DNA of 64,000 nucleotides from Arion vulgaris (GCA_020796225.1 CM036768.1:39816789-39880788), one strand, 5' to 3'. Numbered from the stretch's first letter, positions 34,170-44,551 are shown. Notes: generated from the letters alone by a model not told the origin. A program made the numbers and translations.

Positions 34170-35780
34170 CTGTATACCTGCTGACACCTGTGAGTGACCT
34201 CGCTGACACCCTGGGAGTACTCGCTTGGGCCAGGACATACACTCATGACACCCTGGAGTACCTCGCTGACCCCTGTGAGTACACTCTGACCCCTGTGAGT
34301 CCTGCTGACCCTGTGAGACTCGCTGACACCCGTGAGTACCTCGCTGACACCTGTGAGTACCTCGCTGACACCTGTGAGTACCTCGCTGACCCCTGTGAGT
34401 ACCTCGCTGACCCCTGAGTACCTCGCTGACCCCTGTAGAGTACCTCGCTGACACCCTGTGAGTACCTCGCTGACACCCTGTGAGTACCTCGCTGACACCC
34501 TGGGAGTACCTCGCTGACACCCTGGGAGTACCTCGCTGACCCCCTGTGAGTACCTCGCTGACACCCTGTGAGTACCTCGCTGACACCCTGTGAGTCCTCG
34601 CTGACCCCTGGAGTACCTCGCTGACCCCCTGTGAGTACCTCGCTGACACCCTGTGAGTACCTCGCTGACCCCCTGTGAGTACCTCGCTGACCCCCTGTGA
34701 GTACCTCGCTGACACCCTGTGAGTACCTCGCTGACACCCTGTGAGTACCTCGCTGACACCCTGTGACGTACCTCCTGACACCCTGTGAGTACCTCCTGAC
34801 CCCTGTAGTGACTGCTGACACCCTTGAGTACCTCGCTGACACCCTGTGAGTGACCTCGACTTGACCGTGCACCTGTAGTACCTGCTGACACCCTGAGTAC
34901 CTCGCTGACACCCTGTGAGTACCTCGCTGACCCCTGTGAGTGACCTCGCTGACCCTGTGAGTGACCTAGCTGACACCCTGTGAGTACCTCGCTGACACCT
35001 TGTGAGTACCTCGCTGACACCGTGCCTGGACATGAGTACCTCGTGGACCCTGTGAGTACCTCGTGGACCCCTGTGAGTACCTCGCTGACCCCTGTGAGTA
35101 CCTCGTGGACCCTGTGAGTACCTCGCTGACCCCTATGAGTACCTCGTGGACCCCTGTGAGTACCTGCTGGACCCCTGCTGAGTACCTCGTGACCCCTGTG
35201 AGTACCTCGTGGACCCCTATGAGTACCTCGTGACCCTGTGAGTACACTCGTGACCCTAGTACCTCGCTGACACCCTATGAGTACCTCTGTGACCCCTGTG
35301 AGTGACCTCGTAGCCCTCGACCCTGTGAGTACCCTCGTGACCCCTGCTGAGTACCTCGCTGACCCCTGTGAGTACCTCGCTGACACCCTGTGAGTACCTC
35401 CTGTGACCTGCTGTGAGTACCTCGCTGACACCCTGTGAGTACCTCGCTGACCCCTGTGAGTACCTCGTGACACCCTATGAGTACCTCGTGGACCCCTATG
35501 AGTACCTCGTGGACCCCCTGTGAGTACCTCGTGGACCCCCTGTGTGTACCTCGCTGACACCCCTATGAGTACCTCGTGGACCCTCTGTGAGTACCTCGCT
35601 GACCCCTATGAGTACCTCGTGGACCCCTGTGAGTACCTCGCTGACACCCTATGAGTACCTCGTGGACCCCCTGTGAGTACCTCGCTGCACCCTATAGTAC
35701 CTCGTGGACCCCTGTGAGTACCTCGTGGACCCCCTGTGAGTACCTCGCTGACACCCCTATAAGTACCTCGTGGACCCCCT
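34170..35780. repeat. Tandem array, about 22-bp unit, about 70 copies
   Basis: The unit TGTGAGTACCTCGCTGACAC plus CC appears in two forms, CTCGCTGACACCC (mostly the left half) and CTCGTGGACCCC (mostly the right half). Many single-base indels break the period. The right end runs into GTTTGGGAAACGCTG. The 506-codon minus-strand ORF is a by-product. Confidence 0.92.
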
Positions 35781-35795
35781 GTTTGGGAAACGCTG
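35755..35795 (-). mobile_element. hAT-like terminal sequence at the array end
   Basis: On the minus strand the sequence starts CAGCGTTTCCCAAAC, then AGGGGGTCCACGAGG. This matches the ends of the MITE at 1283-1576 (CAGTGTTTACCAACATGGGG, TCCACACCC). The array unit therefore appears to start from hAT subterminal sequence. The opposite terminus is not clear; 'GGTCAAACTTTTTTTTT' near 33690 is a weak candidate. Confidence 0.5.
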
Positions 35796-35799
35796 TACT

Positions 35800-36198
35800 A
35801 GACAGAAAGATTGTTAAGACATTATCCATTCTGTTTGGTTTCAATTGTTTTCTTTGGTCGTATGTCAACGTGGTCGTTAGCAGACGGTGCTGCTTACATC
35901 TGCCGGTAGCCTGGGTGTAGTATTCTCTGAGCCCAGGTAGAAACTGGACTGCCTGTTGAAACATGTATTGTGACCAGGCAGGTTCACTGACCGCAAGTCG
36001 CTTGAACTTTAGCCTAGAGGTGAACACCTCCACACAGAAGAATGGCAGCACCGATCTTGGGAACCAGCTAGTAGAAAGACAACCTGTTGAATCGATAGAT
36101 GGTTAATATTACGAGTAGAGACACGACCAGGTAACACAATATGACAGTTTTCTGCCTCTGCTATTAATAGAAATTAGCAGTTTAGACGTCTATATTCT
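35800..36198. other. Sequence between two arrays, no feature
   Basis: A 119-codon minus ORF extends from here into the 22-bp array; its unique part shows no known domain. Confidence 0.35.
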
Positions 36199-36453
36199 AG
36201 TGTGTTCTTTGTTGTATGTGTTAATGAGACCCTTTATTGGAATGTGTTCTTTGTTGTATGTGTTAATGAGACCCTTTATTGGAATGTGTTCTTTATTGTT
36301 GTATGTGTTAATGAGACCCTTTATTGGAATGTGTTCTTTATTGTTGTATGTGTTAATGAGACCCTTTATTGGAATGTGTTCTTTGTTGTATGTGTTAATG
36401 AGACCCTTTATTGGAATGTGTTCTTTATTGTTGTATGTGTTAATGATACCCTG
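36199..36453. repeat. Tandem array, 42/45-bp unit, 6 copies
   Basis: The unit GAATGTGTTCTTTGTTGTAT continues GTGTTAATGAGACCCTTTATTG. An extra ATT gives the 45-bp form. Unit lengths divisible by 3 keep ORFs open on both strands. Confidence 0.9.
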
Positions 36454-36489
36454 CATGACTGACAACCTACTTTAGATTGTTGTGTTGCC

Positions 36490-36615
36490 GTTGCACTTAA
36501 GAGGAGCAAAGAATAGTAACACTGCAACTACAATGCATGTAAGAGGTGACTGAGGTAGGGGCACAGGAAGCTACCCTAGTAAATAAAAAGCGTAGCAGAA
36601 ATCGGATGTGCTGGG
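36490..36615 (+). mobile_element. SINE A fragment
   Basis: AAGAGGAGCAAAGAATAGTA, GTAAGAGGTGACTGAGGTAG, GGAAGCTACCCTAGTAAATA and AGAAATCGGATGTGCTGG; truncated at the 3' side. Confidence 0.65.
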
Positions 36616-36794
36616 TGTGTTGGATACTTGTATTATTTAGACATTGATTTGTAACTACAACATCACCTTGGGCCCCCACCCCTCCACCATAGCCCTGTTA
36701 GTGATATCGACGACGTCTATGCACTCAGTACTTTCCAACAGCTGTGCTATAATTGTTCAGTATTGTTGTTTCTTATTTCATGTTTCCTCATTTC

Positions 36795-37102
36795 AATCAG
36801 ATCATGATAATAGTATTGACTAGTTGATCAACGAATATGATAAATAATCACATCATGATAATAGTATTGACTAGTTGATCAACGAATATGATAAATAATC
36901 ACATCATGATAATAGTATTGACTAGTTGATCAACGAATATGATAAATATTCACATCATGATAATAGTATTGACTAGTTGATCAACGAATATGATAAATAT
37001 TCACATCATGATAATAGTATTGACTAGTTGATCAACGAATATGATAAATAATCACATCATGATAATAGTATTGACTAGTTGATCAACGAATATGATAAAT
37101 AT
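36795..37102. repeat. Tandem array, 51-bp unit, 6 copies
   Basis: The unit CATCATGATAATAGTATTGA continues CTAGTTGATCAACGAATATG and ATAAATA(A/T)TCA. Each unit contains the palindromic TTGATCAA. Confidence 0.92.
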
Positions 37103-37177
37103 GTACTGCAATATAAATGACAACCAACATTAGTTAGTCTAGTAACAATTAGAAGATATCTGATTCAAGAAACAACT

Positions 37178-37420
37178 CTATAACACTAGCAGTTTTACCC
37201 GTTCTTCACACGCGGAATTTAGTTTAAATCTAGTTGTAAAGTCCCTTAAAGAAACATACCCCGTTGCCTCAAAATCGGATTCTTCCCCCATTAAAAACAA
37301 TACGCTTTCTCGCCACACTTTGTCGGTTGACCACATAAGATTAAAATGTCCCTCATTGCGATTGCCAGTAAATACTGATACAATAGAATTCCCGTTCCCG
37401 TGAAAGTTAACAAATAACAA
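37178..37420 (-). CDS. MAM-like C-terminal coding fragment (possible last exon)
   Basis: This 80-codon open frame ends in a natural stop. It has the layout of the second half of a MAM domain: a strand with S-I-V-S-V-F-T-G, an L-M-W-S segment, a Trp then R-E-S-V-L-F, an E-S-D-F-E-A-T-G-Y region, then V-S-L-R-D-F and a Cys. In MAM domains the corresponding order is L-S-V, L-W, W, an F-E-G strand, D-I-A-L-D-D-I and a terminal Cys. The match is by pattern only. Upstream sequence in the same frame has stops between 37425 and 37510. Two further open stretches in that frame are at 37634-37849 and near 37510-37590. It may be a last exon or a decayed gene. MAM domains are extracellular adhesion modules. 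Confidence 0.3.
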   Translation of the reverse strand: MLFVNFHGNGNSIVSVFTGNRNEGHFNLMWSTDKVWRESVLFLMGEESDFEATGYVSLRDFTTRFKLNSACEERVKLLVL

Positions 37421-37860
37421 TGTACAAATTGAATTTATTGAGAGTCCTATCGATGCAAATTAAACTCATAATCAGATGTGTTCTCATAATAAAAATGTTT
37501 AAAAATATTGTTGACCTTCCCGTGAATTGAACATGTTGTCTTCGGCATAGCAGCCGATGTAATACATTCTGTCACCGAACAGACATGTTGAAATACCAAT
37601 AAATATAAGGTATTCGCGTGACTGCTGTACGCATCATGTGACCGGCCTATCGTAAATACATGGATAGATATATTCGGTGATTTCTATACGTTGACCATTT
37701 GCGTTAAGTTGGAATATGGTTATAGAAACAAAGAAATAGTCAAGTTTTATAATTTTTACATCTTCCCATGTATGAAAGCTACCCTCTTGCCAAAGTTCAA
37801 GTCCGTAGGATGCCCAGATATCTTCAAACAATTGGGACAGACATACCATGTAATTGATCT
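37340..37860 (-). repeat. Dispersed repeat DR1, copy 2
   Basis: This is the inverse-orientation partner of 24240-24760. The minus strand carries D-I-W-A-S-Y-G-L-E-L-W-Q-E-G-S-F and W-E-D-V-K-I-I-K within an ORF at 37634-37849. The plus strand carries the opposing ORF 37691-37888. A tRNA-like block with TGTTCAATTCACGGG lies at about 37515-37580, followed on the minus strand by an AT-rich tail. Copy 2 overlaps the start of the MAM-like frame, so the ORFs here could be parts of one decayed element or gene. Confidence 0.55.
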
Positions 37861-37889
37861 CAGTCTTATGTTATGTATGTATAGATAAC

Positions 37890-38397
37890 TGAGTTGACAT
37901 GTTGCAAGTGTATGTGCTGGCAAGTGATGTCTTTACACAAGAAGTATATGTTCATTAGTGATATCTTCTTCGTGTTGTTTATATGAGAACACACATATAG
38001 TACATTGGATAGTGAGACTAGTAATGGCTGCCAGACTTTGACTGCTGCCAACAACAGCTTAACCTAGTTACCGTGCTTGGAAATAGTCATTGGTATTTAC
38101 GTTAACCTCTACATAGTTATTTTAGGAGCTGTGAATATACATACAGACACGCATCATGATAACAACGGATATATGGTCTGCTTACTTCTATCAGTAGAAT
38201 CAAAAACAAGGTTGGAGCTCACAAGATATTCATATATCGTATTCCTTTTCCCTTCCAAACACATGACTACAGTGTAACATCACCAATATGTTAATATTAG
38301 TTTTGAATTTGGTGTTCCTAATACACACATCTAGCCATCATCATCAATGTCACTGGCCAGTTTGTCTCAGGAGAAAATAGGTTTGTTGTTCTGAGTT
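37890..38397. other. Sequence without recognised feature
   Basis: AT-rich; ends in the left target duplication of SINE B. Confidence 0.35.
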
Positions 38398-38430
38398 GAA
38401 TCCACCATCTCGGTGTGGCTGTAATGGCAT

Positions 38431-38679
38431 CTTCTTCTTTGCGTTCGTTCTTTACCACCAATTTTAATCACTCTTTGTGATATGTTTGATCTTTGCCAAT
38501 AACGTGTATACGTTGCACATTGGTTTGGTAGGCCCCTAAACGCATAGACTTCTACACGTTTAGGACACATGCATCCGATTTCAGCCAAACCTCCTTAATC
38601 GCCTCTTACGACATGCGTGGCAGGTAACAGTGGTTCTATTCTTTACACCCCATATTTGGGCCCCGGTAACGACTCGGGG
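38431..38679 (-). mobile_element. SINE B with exceptionally long target duplication
   Basis: The minus strand runs from CCCCGAGTCGTTACCGGGGC through TGTAAAGAATAGAACCACTG, GCATGTCGTAAGAGGCGATT and CTGAAATCGGATGCATGTG to AACGCAAAGAAGAAG. The sequence GAATCCACCATCTCGGTGTG plus GCTGTAATG(G)CAT occurs at 38398-38430 and again at 38680-38711. Confidence 0.85.
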
Positions 38680-38711
38680 GAATCCACCATCTCGGTGTGG
38701 CTGTAATGCAT

Positions 38712-39300
38712 ATTCTGGAGTGGCAATCCTTGCCAACAGTTGCTGCAGGTGAAACTGGAGCTGGTACATAGGATGTTCTCTCTGCTTTCTGCGATCTCTT
38801 ATGTCACCATATGTGATTGTGTTGTTATTTTGTAAGCCATCCCTCACTGATGTTCCTAATAGAAACACAGTACTGATATTGTTACTATGTCAATAATTCA
38901 GTGCAGTTTGTATAACAAAATCATTGTTATAGATTTGAGTTGATAGCCATAACTCAACTCTGGATAAATAAATAACACACAAGTGGGGATATTGTTGTTA
39001 TCAAACTTTTCTACTGAATTTTACTGTAGCTTGAGGTCAGATCTCATTCGTTATTGTGGTTACCTTCACAGTTGACTCGTGCTCTCAGGCTCATATATAT
39101 ATATATATATATGTTGTGTTTTTTTCTTACTACTACATACGATCAATTTACTTACTCCTACATACTGCCACGTTACTGTTGCATACCACCAAGTTACCAA
39201 CCATATACACACCGACAAACAGATCGTTGCCCATGCAATCACACAGGTGTTCCAATTACTGATTAGCAAATGGAACACCTTTAAGCTTCCCGAAGCCAGG
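38712..39300. other. Sequence with a short (AT)n tract
   Basis: (AT)n at 39094-39112. No coding or mobile-element signal is seen. Confidence 0.35.
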
Positions 39301-39430
39301 TGAAGACGACACTAGAGAACGTGGACAGTAGAGAGCCAAGTAAGATTGATAAAAGGGATAAGGAGGGAACAAGAGAGTCGCCTTGAGATGGTAGGTCACT
39401 GACCTGACGGCCACTGAAGGTAGACAGTGG

Positions 39431-39438
39431 TATAAAAG
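39431..39438 (+). promoter_or_regulatory. TATA-box-like TATAAAAG in a GC-richer patch
   Basis: TATAAAAG occurs in the relatively GC-rich 39300-39640 segment, which is unlike its AT-rich surroundings. A polypurine run GAGGAGGAGGGAA followed by TGTAGAG lies at about 39715-39733, as at an LTR retrotransposon polypurine tract. No paired LTR, pol ORF or PBS is seen. It may be a cellular promoter or an LTR-element remnant. Confidence 0.2.
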
Positions 39439-39750
39439 CCGCCCATCTCAAGCGAGAATGACAATACCGGTCAACCGCGGGCAGTGTCACTCAGGGACAA
39501 AACGTCGAGCCCCCGGTTATACCATCATCTAAGCTGTTAGACCGTCGTGATTTACAACGTGAACCGCCGGATTCTTTTACTATTGTTGTTGCCGCGATGG
39601 GGATGCTATTGTTTCGACACGCCAAGTCACTGGGCGTCAGGCCCTAGTCAATAATTTGAGTATCTTCTTTCTACACTCTTTTCATTGTTATTATAATATT
39701 TATTGTTTAAGTTCGAGGAGGAGGGAATGTAGAGACGTTGAAACGAGGAA

Positions 39751-39932
39751 GATGTGAGCATGGTAGTAGGTATACATTGTAAAGGTATATTATTCTGTGT
39801 GAGCATAGTAGTAGGTATACATTGTAAAGGTATATTATTCTGTGTGAGCATGGTAGTAGGTGTACATTGTAAAGGTATATTATTCTGTGTGAGCATGGTA
39901 GTAGGTGTACATTGTAAAGGTATATTATTCTG
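39751..39932. repeat. Tandem array, 45-bp unit, 4 copies
   Basis: The unit GTGAGCATGGTAGTAGGTGT continues ACATTGTAAAGGTATATTAT, TCTGT. Confidence 0.92.
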
Positions 39933-40079
39933 AACGGTTGTTGCTTCTTTAAATTTGCGTTGTGTAAAAGTGTTCCAGAGACTGATGACCTTTCTAGCGG
40001 ATCATCCCTAGAACCTCATGCGTCTCGTCGGTCAACACCAATCTAGGTCTTCTGATCGTCTAATCACAAACGTACTGCA

Positions 40080-40330
40080 GTCATGTGTTACCAGGGGGTC
40101 ACTGTTTGATCACAGCCTGGTTTATAGTTGGCTCTGGTTTGATCAACTCAGTTGGGAAATCGGAAATTCCCTTTTGAGTGGGCTGAGTTTGACATATGTA
40201 ATAGCAAACACTGTACACTTGATTGCAATTTTAACACAATTCTATGAATCCATTGTTATTTATTGATGAAAAGTGTTAATAATACTGATATTACTTAGTC
40301 TTAAATTTAATTTATAACATATTACAATAT
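40080..40330. repeat. Dispersed repeat DR2, copy 2
   Basis: Partner of 23960-24180; it has AACTCAGTTGGGAAATCG, TTATTTATTGATGAAAAG and TTAATAATACTGATATTAC. It sits directly upstream of the 31-bp array. Confidence 0.45.
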
Positions 40331-40335
40331 GATAG

Positions 40336-40831
40336 CAGAAAACTAGTCACGACAGAGATGAAGTGTCAGAAAACTAGTCACGACAGAGATGAAGTGTCAG
40401 AAAACTAGTCACGACAGAGATGAAGTGTCAGAAAACTAGTCACGACAGAGATGAAGTGTCAGAAAACTAGTCACGACAGAGATGAAGTGTCAGAAAACTA
40501 GTCACGACAGAGATGAAGTGTCAGAAAACTAGTCACGACAGAGATGAAGTGTCAGAAAACTAGTCACGACAGAGATGAAGTGTCAGAAAACTAGTCACGA
40601 CAGAGATGAAGTGTCAGAAAACTAGTCACGACAGAGATGAAGTGTGAGAAAACTAGTCACGACAGAGATGAAGTGTCAGAAAACTAGTCACGACAGAGAT
40701 GAAGTGTCAGAAAACTAGTCACGACAGAGATGAAGTGTCAGAAAACTAGTCACGACAGAGATGAAGTGTCAGAAAACTAGTCACGACAGAGATGAAGTGT
40801 CAGAAAACTAGTCACGACAGAGATGAAGTGT
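40336..40831. repeat. Tandem array, 31-bp unit, exactly 16 copies, from LINE coding DNA
   Basis: The unit is CAGAAAACTAGTCACGACAG plus AGATGAAGTGT. 496 bp equals 16 x 31, with one C/G change seen. The last copy continues without a break into the LINE ORF, where it encodes R-K-L-V-T-T-E-M-K-C. Confidence 0.95.
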
Positions 40832-41165
40832 CTACGCAAAATGATGGGAGTAAGAAGAAGAGACCGGTTGAGAAATGAAGACATCAGGACAAAATTGAGT
40901 ACAACATCAGTACTGCACTTCATCAAGAAACAACAAATTAAATGGTTCGGCCACATAAACAGATTACCAACAGTGTACCTCAAAGAGCAATACTACTCTG
41001 ACATAATGGATACAAAGCAAAAGCCGGATCACGCAAAAGATGGACCTCAGATATGACAGAGGCGACGAAATACACTATTTATAAAGCGCACACAAGGACT
41101 CGTTCTAGAAATCTCTTCTTATCCTGACGCTGTAAGACAAAACATGATTGGAGAGGGAAAAAGGG
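40807..41165 (+). mobile_element. LINE 3' fragment downstream of the 31-bp array
   Basis: The plus strand reads M-K-C-L-R-K-M-M-G-V-R-R-R-D-R-L-R-N-E-D-I-R, then F-I-K-K-Q-Q-I-K-W-F-G-H-I-N-R-L. After one frameshift near 41025 it reads R-K-R-W-T-S-D-M-T-E-A-T-K-Y. The order of motifs is that of LINE reverse-transcriptase C-termini. The 3' end resembles the fragment at 53017. Confidence 0.85.
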
Positions 41166-41544
41166 GGTAAAAATACAACCTCGTACATTATTGTGTTTTT
41201 TTTTAATGAATTTGTCTGTTTCTAACAAGACTGAAATGCAAGGATTATGTGAGGTAAATAGTATGGTTTCTCGGAATTTCCTTCTGGGTTCACTCGATCT
41301 TATTTCCACAGAGGACTGTAGAAAAGAAACATTAATATGCATACGCAAATATCTGCTGGGTAAGACTGAGCACCTACGGTTAATCCGAAGTACTATGCGT
41401 TCAGTTCACTAGCCAATAAATATAATAAAACGGATTGTTTGTGTGTCACAAGAAACACTCTGGAATTATGAAATTTGGACAGTTTGTTTCAATAGAAATG
41501 TGTAGATCAACGTTACTATTGTCAACTCTTTACTTGCTTTCTTT

Positions 41545-41658
41545 ACCTAGTTATGAGATAAGTTTGTCAAAATATACGTGGCGTGTTAGTCATTACACTA
41601 GTTCATTGAAAATATACGTGGCGTGTTAGTCAGTCATTACACTAGTTCATTGAACATG
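41545..41658. repeat. Direct duplication, about 44 bp x 2
   Basis: AAAATATACGTGGCGTGTTA and CATTACACTAGTTCATTGAA are both present twice. Confidence 0.88.
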
Positions 41659-41869
41659 CGCAGCGGTAAACAGGGGGTCGTAGTAGCACCATTTGCGAGC
41701 TGGGTATACCAATTTAAAAATACGATCAGAATTTCTTTGCTTATCAAAATTGAGACAAACTTACCTTTTCGATTTCTTTTTCTATGATGCAAACAAACTT
41801 CAATTTCTTATAGATGTTTTTATTCTCTGTCAAATATAATGGAATATACAATATTAACAGATTTTTTTC

Positions 41870-41988
41870 CAAACTTAAATCGTCAAAGGCAAACGGGGGC
41901 AATGGCTCGACCAGGGGAATAGACTCACCTAGACTTAAACCGTCAAAGGCAAACGGGGGTAATGGCTCGACCAGGGGATAGAACAGGT
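41870..41988. repeat. Direct duplication, about 62 bp x 2
   Basis: CGTCAAAGGCAAACGGGGG and AATGGCTCGACCAGGGGA are repeated in tandem with few changes. Confidence 0.88.
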
Positions 41989-42014
41989 TAAAAATATGTT
42001 ATTTTTTTTTTTTG

Positions 42015-42150
42015 GTGGTCCTACGAAGGGAGGTGAGCACGAAAAGAAAACACACCGAAACCGGATGTTCTGACCTACAGGTCTGTAGACGTATACTGGC
42101 ACAATGAACTAACACACTGAGGAGCAAATCACATACCAAGCAGAAAGTGG
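42015..42150 (+). mobile_element. SINE A 3' half, diverged
   Basis: AAACCGGATGTTCTGACCTA, GTAGACGTATACTGGCACAA and GGAGCAAATCACATACCAAG correspond to the 3' half of family A. Confidence 0.5.
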
Positions 42151-42224
42151 GGTTTGCAGGTTTGCAAATGTTTGGTGTCAAGTAAATAAGAAGATATCAT
42201 GAGATATGTTGATGAATGTCGTGT

Positions 42225-42640
42225 TAGACCCGTCCTAGAGGTAAAGTGTTCGTTTCTCACTTCAAATATGCTCAGTTCGTTCCCCTCGTGGAGCGAGTGT
42301 GATATTTTTCCCAGAGACCCCTGATCTTAATGTAGAAGAGATCGAGTTCTCAGTATAACGGAGATGGACGATAAAACGGAGTTCAAGTTGAGCACATAAC
42401 ATAACAGTTGGCAATTGAAAATCAATAGGCGTCAAAGCTGCTGTCCGGGCAAAATTCATAACAAATATGATTGAATTATTTCAAAATGTCTACCATATTC
42501 AAAATGACACCGGGTGCCCTTGGCGGTACTACAGAGTTGGTAGCATTGATATCTTCCTGTGTATGAAAGAAATCTGGCACACACATGGTTATTCAACGAA
42601 GTGCAATGATAATGGTCCAGTTAATTAATCTTTGACCTAC
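42225..42640 (+). mobile_element. SINE D copy, long form
   Basis: Head TAGAGGTAAAGTGTTCGTTT, B-box-like CAGTTCGTTCCC, body CCTGATCTTAATGTAGAAG and GATCGAGTTCTCAGTATAA, then the 3' block CACACATGGTTATTCAACG. It is colinear with the 2262 copy. Confidence 0.6.
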
Positions 42641-43439
42641 GACACATGGTGGGTGATTTGGTAAACATCCCGTCGGTGGTACACAATTGAAGCTGGGTCG
42701 ATCTGCTTGCCGTTCAGTCGAAACCCAAATTCTGCACGTAAATCGCATGTGAAGCTAGGTTGTAAAGTTAGTTCAGTTACCAAGATAAAATGAATATATG
42801 ACTTATACTAACAAAACATAATTTAGCATAACTCAGTTGTTTACATGATAGATATCGAGTATTGTGTTCGAGCTATTGTTAGACATTTGCCTGTCAGTGT
42901 TGTACGTCACAATCACCGTCACAGATTCAACATGGCGGTAACATCTGCGTAATGTCAGCTTCACTTTCGTCAAATATATTTGTAGATACTGATTGACAAA
43001 TTTGGATGTTTGTTTGTTTTTCATAAATGGTGTATTCTGTACCGGAAGAACGCCAGTTCAGTTGCTGTGGATACGAGAAAATTAGGTTATTTCCACGCGT
43101 TCTAATTATATCTGAATCCTGGGATTGGATCAGAAATATGTCGTTAGGTTATACAACACTAACTGACTGTTATTATTTTGTGGATGTTGTTTCATTATTT
43201 TTAATGACTCCTATATTTAGTTTTGCTGTTCAGGTTGTATTTTTTTCTGCTGTTGTTGATGAGATTTGTACTGAGTGTTGTTGATAGTTGTATTGTTGTG
43301 TGTTGGTGGTTGTATAATTCCTTGCTCTTATTTATACTTGGGTTGTTTCCTGCTGGTCTTTAATAATAATATTATTCCCTGATAATATATCTATATTTGC
43401 ATTGTTTCATGCTTGTATTAATAGTTTTGTTGTTCAATG
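42641..43439. other. AT-rich stretch without recognised feature
   Basis: An 85-codon + ORF at 43027 lacks a recognisable domain. Confidence 0.35.
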
Positions 43440-43990
43440 CTATTGATCATGATGATGATATAACAGACCGGTTCACATATTTGGGTAGCAGTTCTGACTG
43501 TACAGGAGATACCAACAATTTTATTTTTTTTATTCTGCTACGAAATGTCAAAACAACAACATCTTTTAAAAGTTTAAATAAGATATGGAACTTCAAGTTA
43601 TATAGTTTTAAAACGAAATTATAATTTTTTTTAAAATGTAAATGTTGTACCTGTCCTAATATATGGCAGTGAGAGTAGAAAAATGACTCAAGATATAAAA
43701 AGTAATGCTTTTGAAAATAAATGTCTGGGGAAAATAATGAGCATAAAAGGGGAGAAAATGTCTGGCCAATCACTAGTGACAATTGCTACAAGAAAGAAGA
43801 GATGGAAATATGTTGGGCATCATCGGAGAAGAAACGAGCAAATAATTACAAAGCATGCATTGCAGTTGGAGGCAAATGTATCAAGGAAGGGTGGCTATAC
43901 CTTGAAACATCAACGTTACTGAGAGATGTGAAGAATATCGGACTTCATATAATTCTATATAAGAGAATCAACGCTTGTTCCTGGATAGGT
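43440..43990 (+). mobile_element. LINE post-RT and C-terminal segment, frameshifted
   Basis: D-D-I-T-D-R-F-T-Y-L-G-S-S-S-D comes first, then, after frameshifts, P-N-I-W-Q/L-I-Y-G-S-E. Then come Q-S-L-V-T-I-A-T-R-K-K-R-W-K-Y-V-G-H-H-R-R-R and H-A-L-Q-L-E-A. The order F-x-Y-L-G, L-I-Y-G-S-E, R-W-x-x-x-G-H is that of LINE ORF2 tails. Confidence 0.75.
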
Positions 43991-44090
43991 GGGATGTAAA
44001 ATCGGTATTGCACCATATATGCTATAATGTACGGGATGTATAATAATTGTTGTTGATATTTTGCTGTTCCTGAAGCATATTAATTATATT

Positions 44091-44427
44091 GTTCCCGGTA
44101 TTAGTGATGTTGAAATCGGTTTTGTTCCCTGGTATTAGTGATGTTGAAATCGGTATTGTTCCCTGGTAGTAGTGATGTTGAAATCGGTATTGTTCCCTGG
44201 TATTAGTGATGTTAAAATCGGTATTGTTCCTGGTATTAGTGATGTTGAAATCGGTATTGTTCCTAGTATTAGTGATGTTGAAATCGGTATTGTTCCTATA
44301 TTAGTGATGTTAAAATCGGTATTGTTCCCTGGTATTAGTGATGTTGAAATCGGTATTGTTCCCTGGTATTGGTGATGTTAAAATCGGTATTGTTCCCTGG
44401 TATTGGTGATATTGAAATCGATATTGT
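44091..44427. repeat. Tandem array, 34-bp unit, about 10 copies
   Basis: The unit GGTATTAGTGATGTTGAAAT continues CGGTATTGTTCCCT. Variants: TTAAAAT for TTGAAAT, and missing C or G. Confidence 0.92.
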
Positions 44428-44551
44428 CCTGCTTTCATTAGCAACTGTATATGTTTTCAAATGTTTCTAACTATGAAAGATGTATATTTTCTCACGTTAC
44501 TACTACTGTTGCTCTTTGGTCGTCGTCTTCAAGGACCTCATTGAAAACGAC

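Noticed and set aside
34040..35560. 506-codon minus-strand ORF
   Set aside because: By-product of the 22-bp array; the frame changes with each indel and the peptide only cycles S-A-R-Y-S-Q-G-V-S-E-V-L-T-G.
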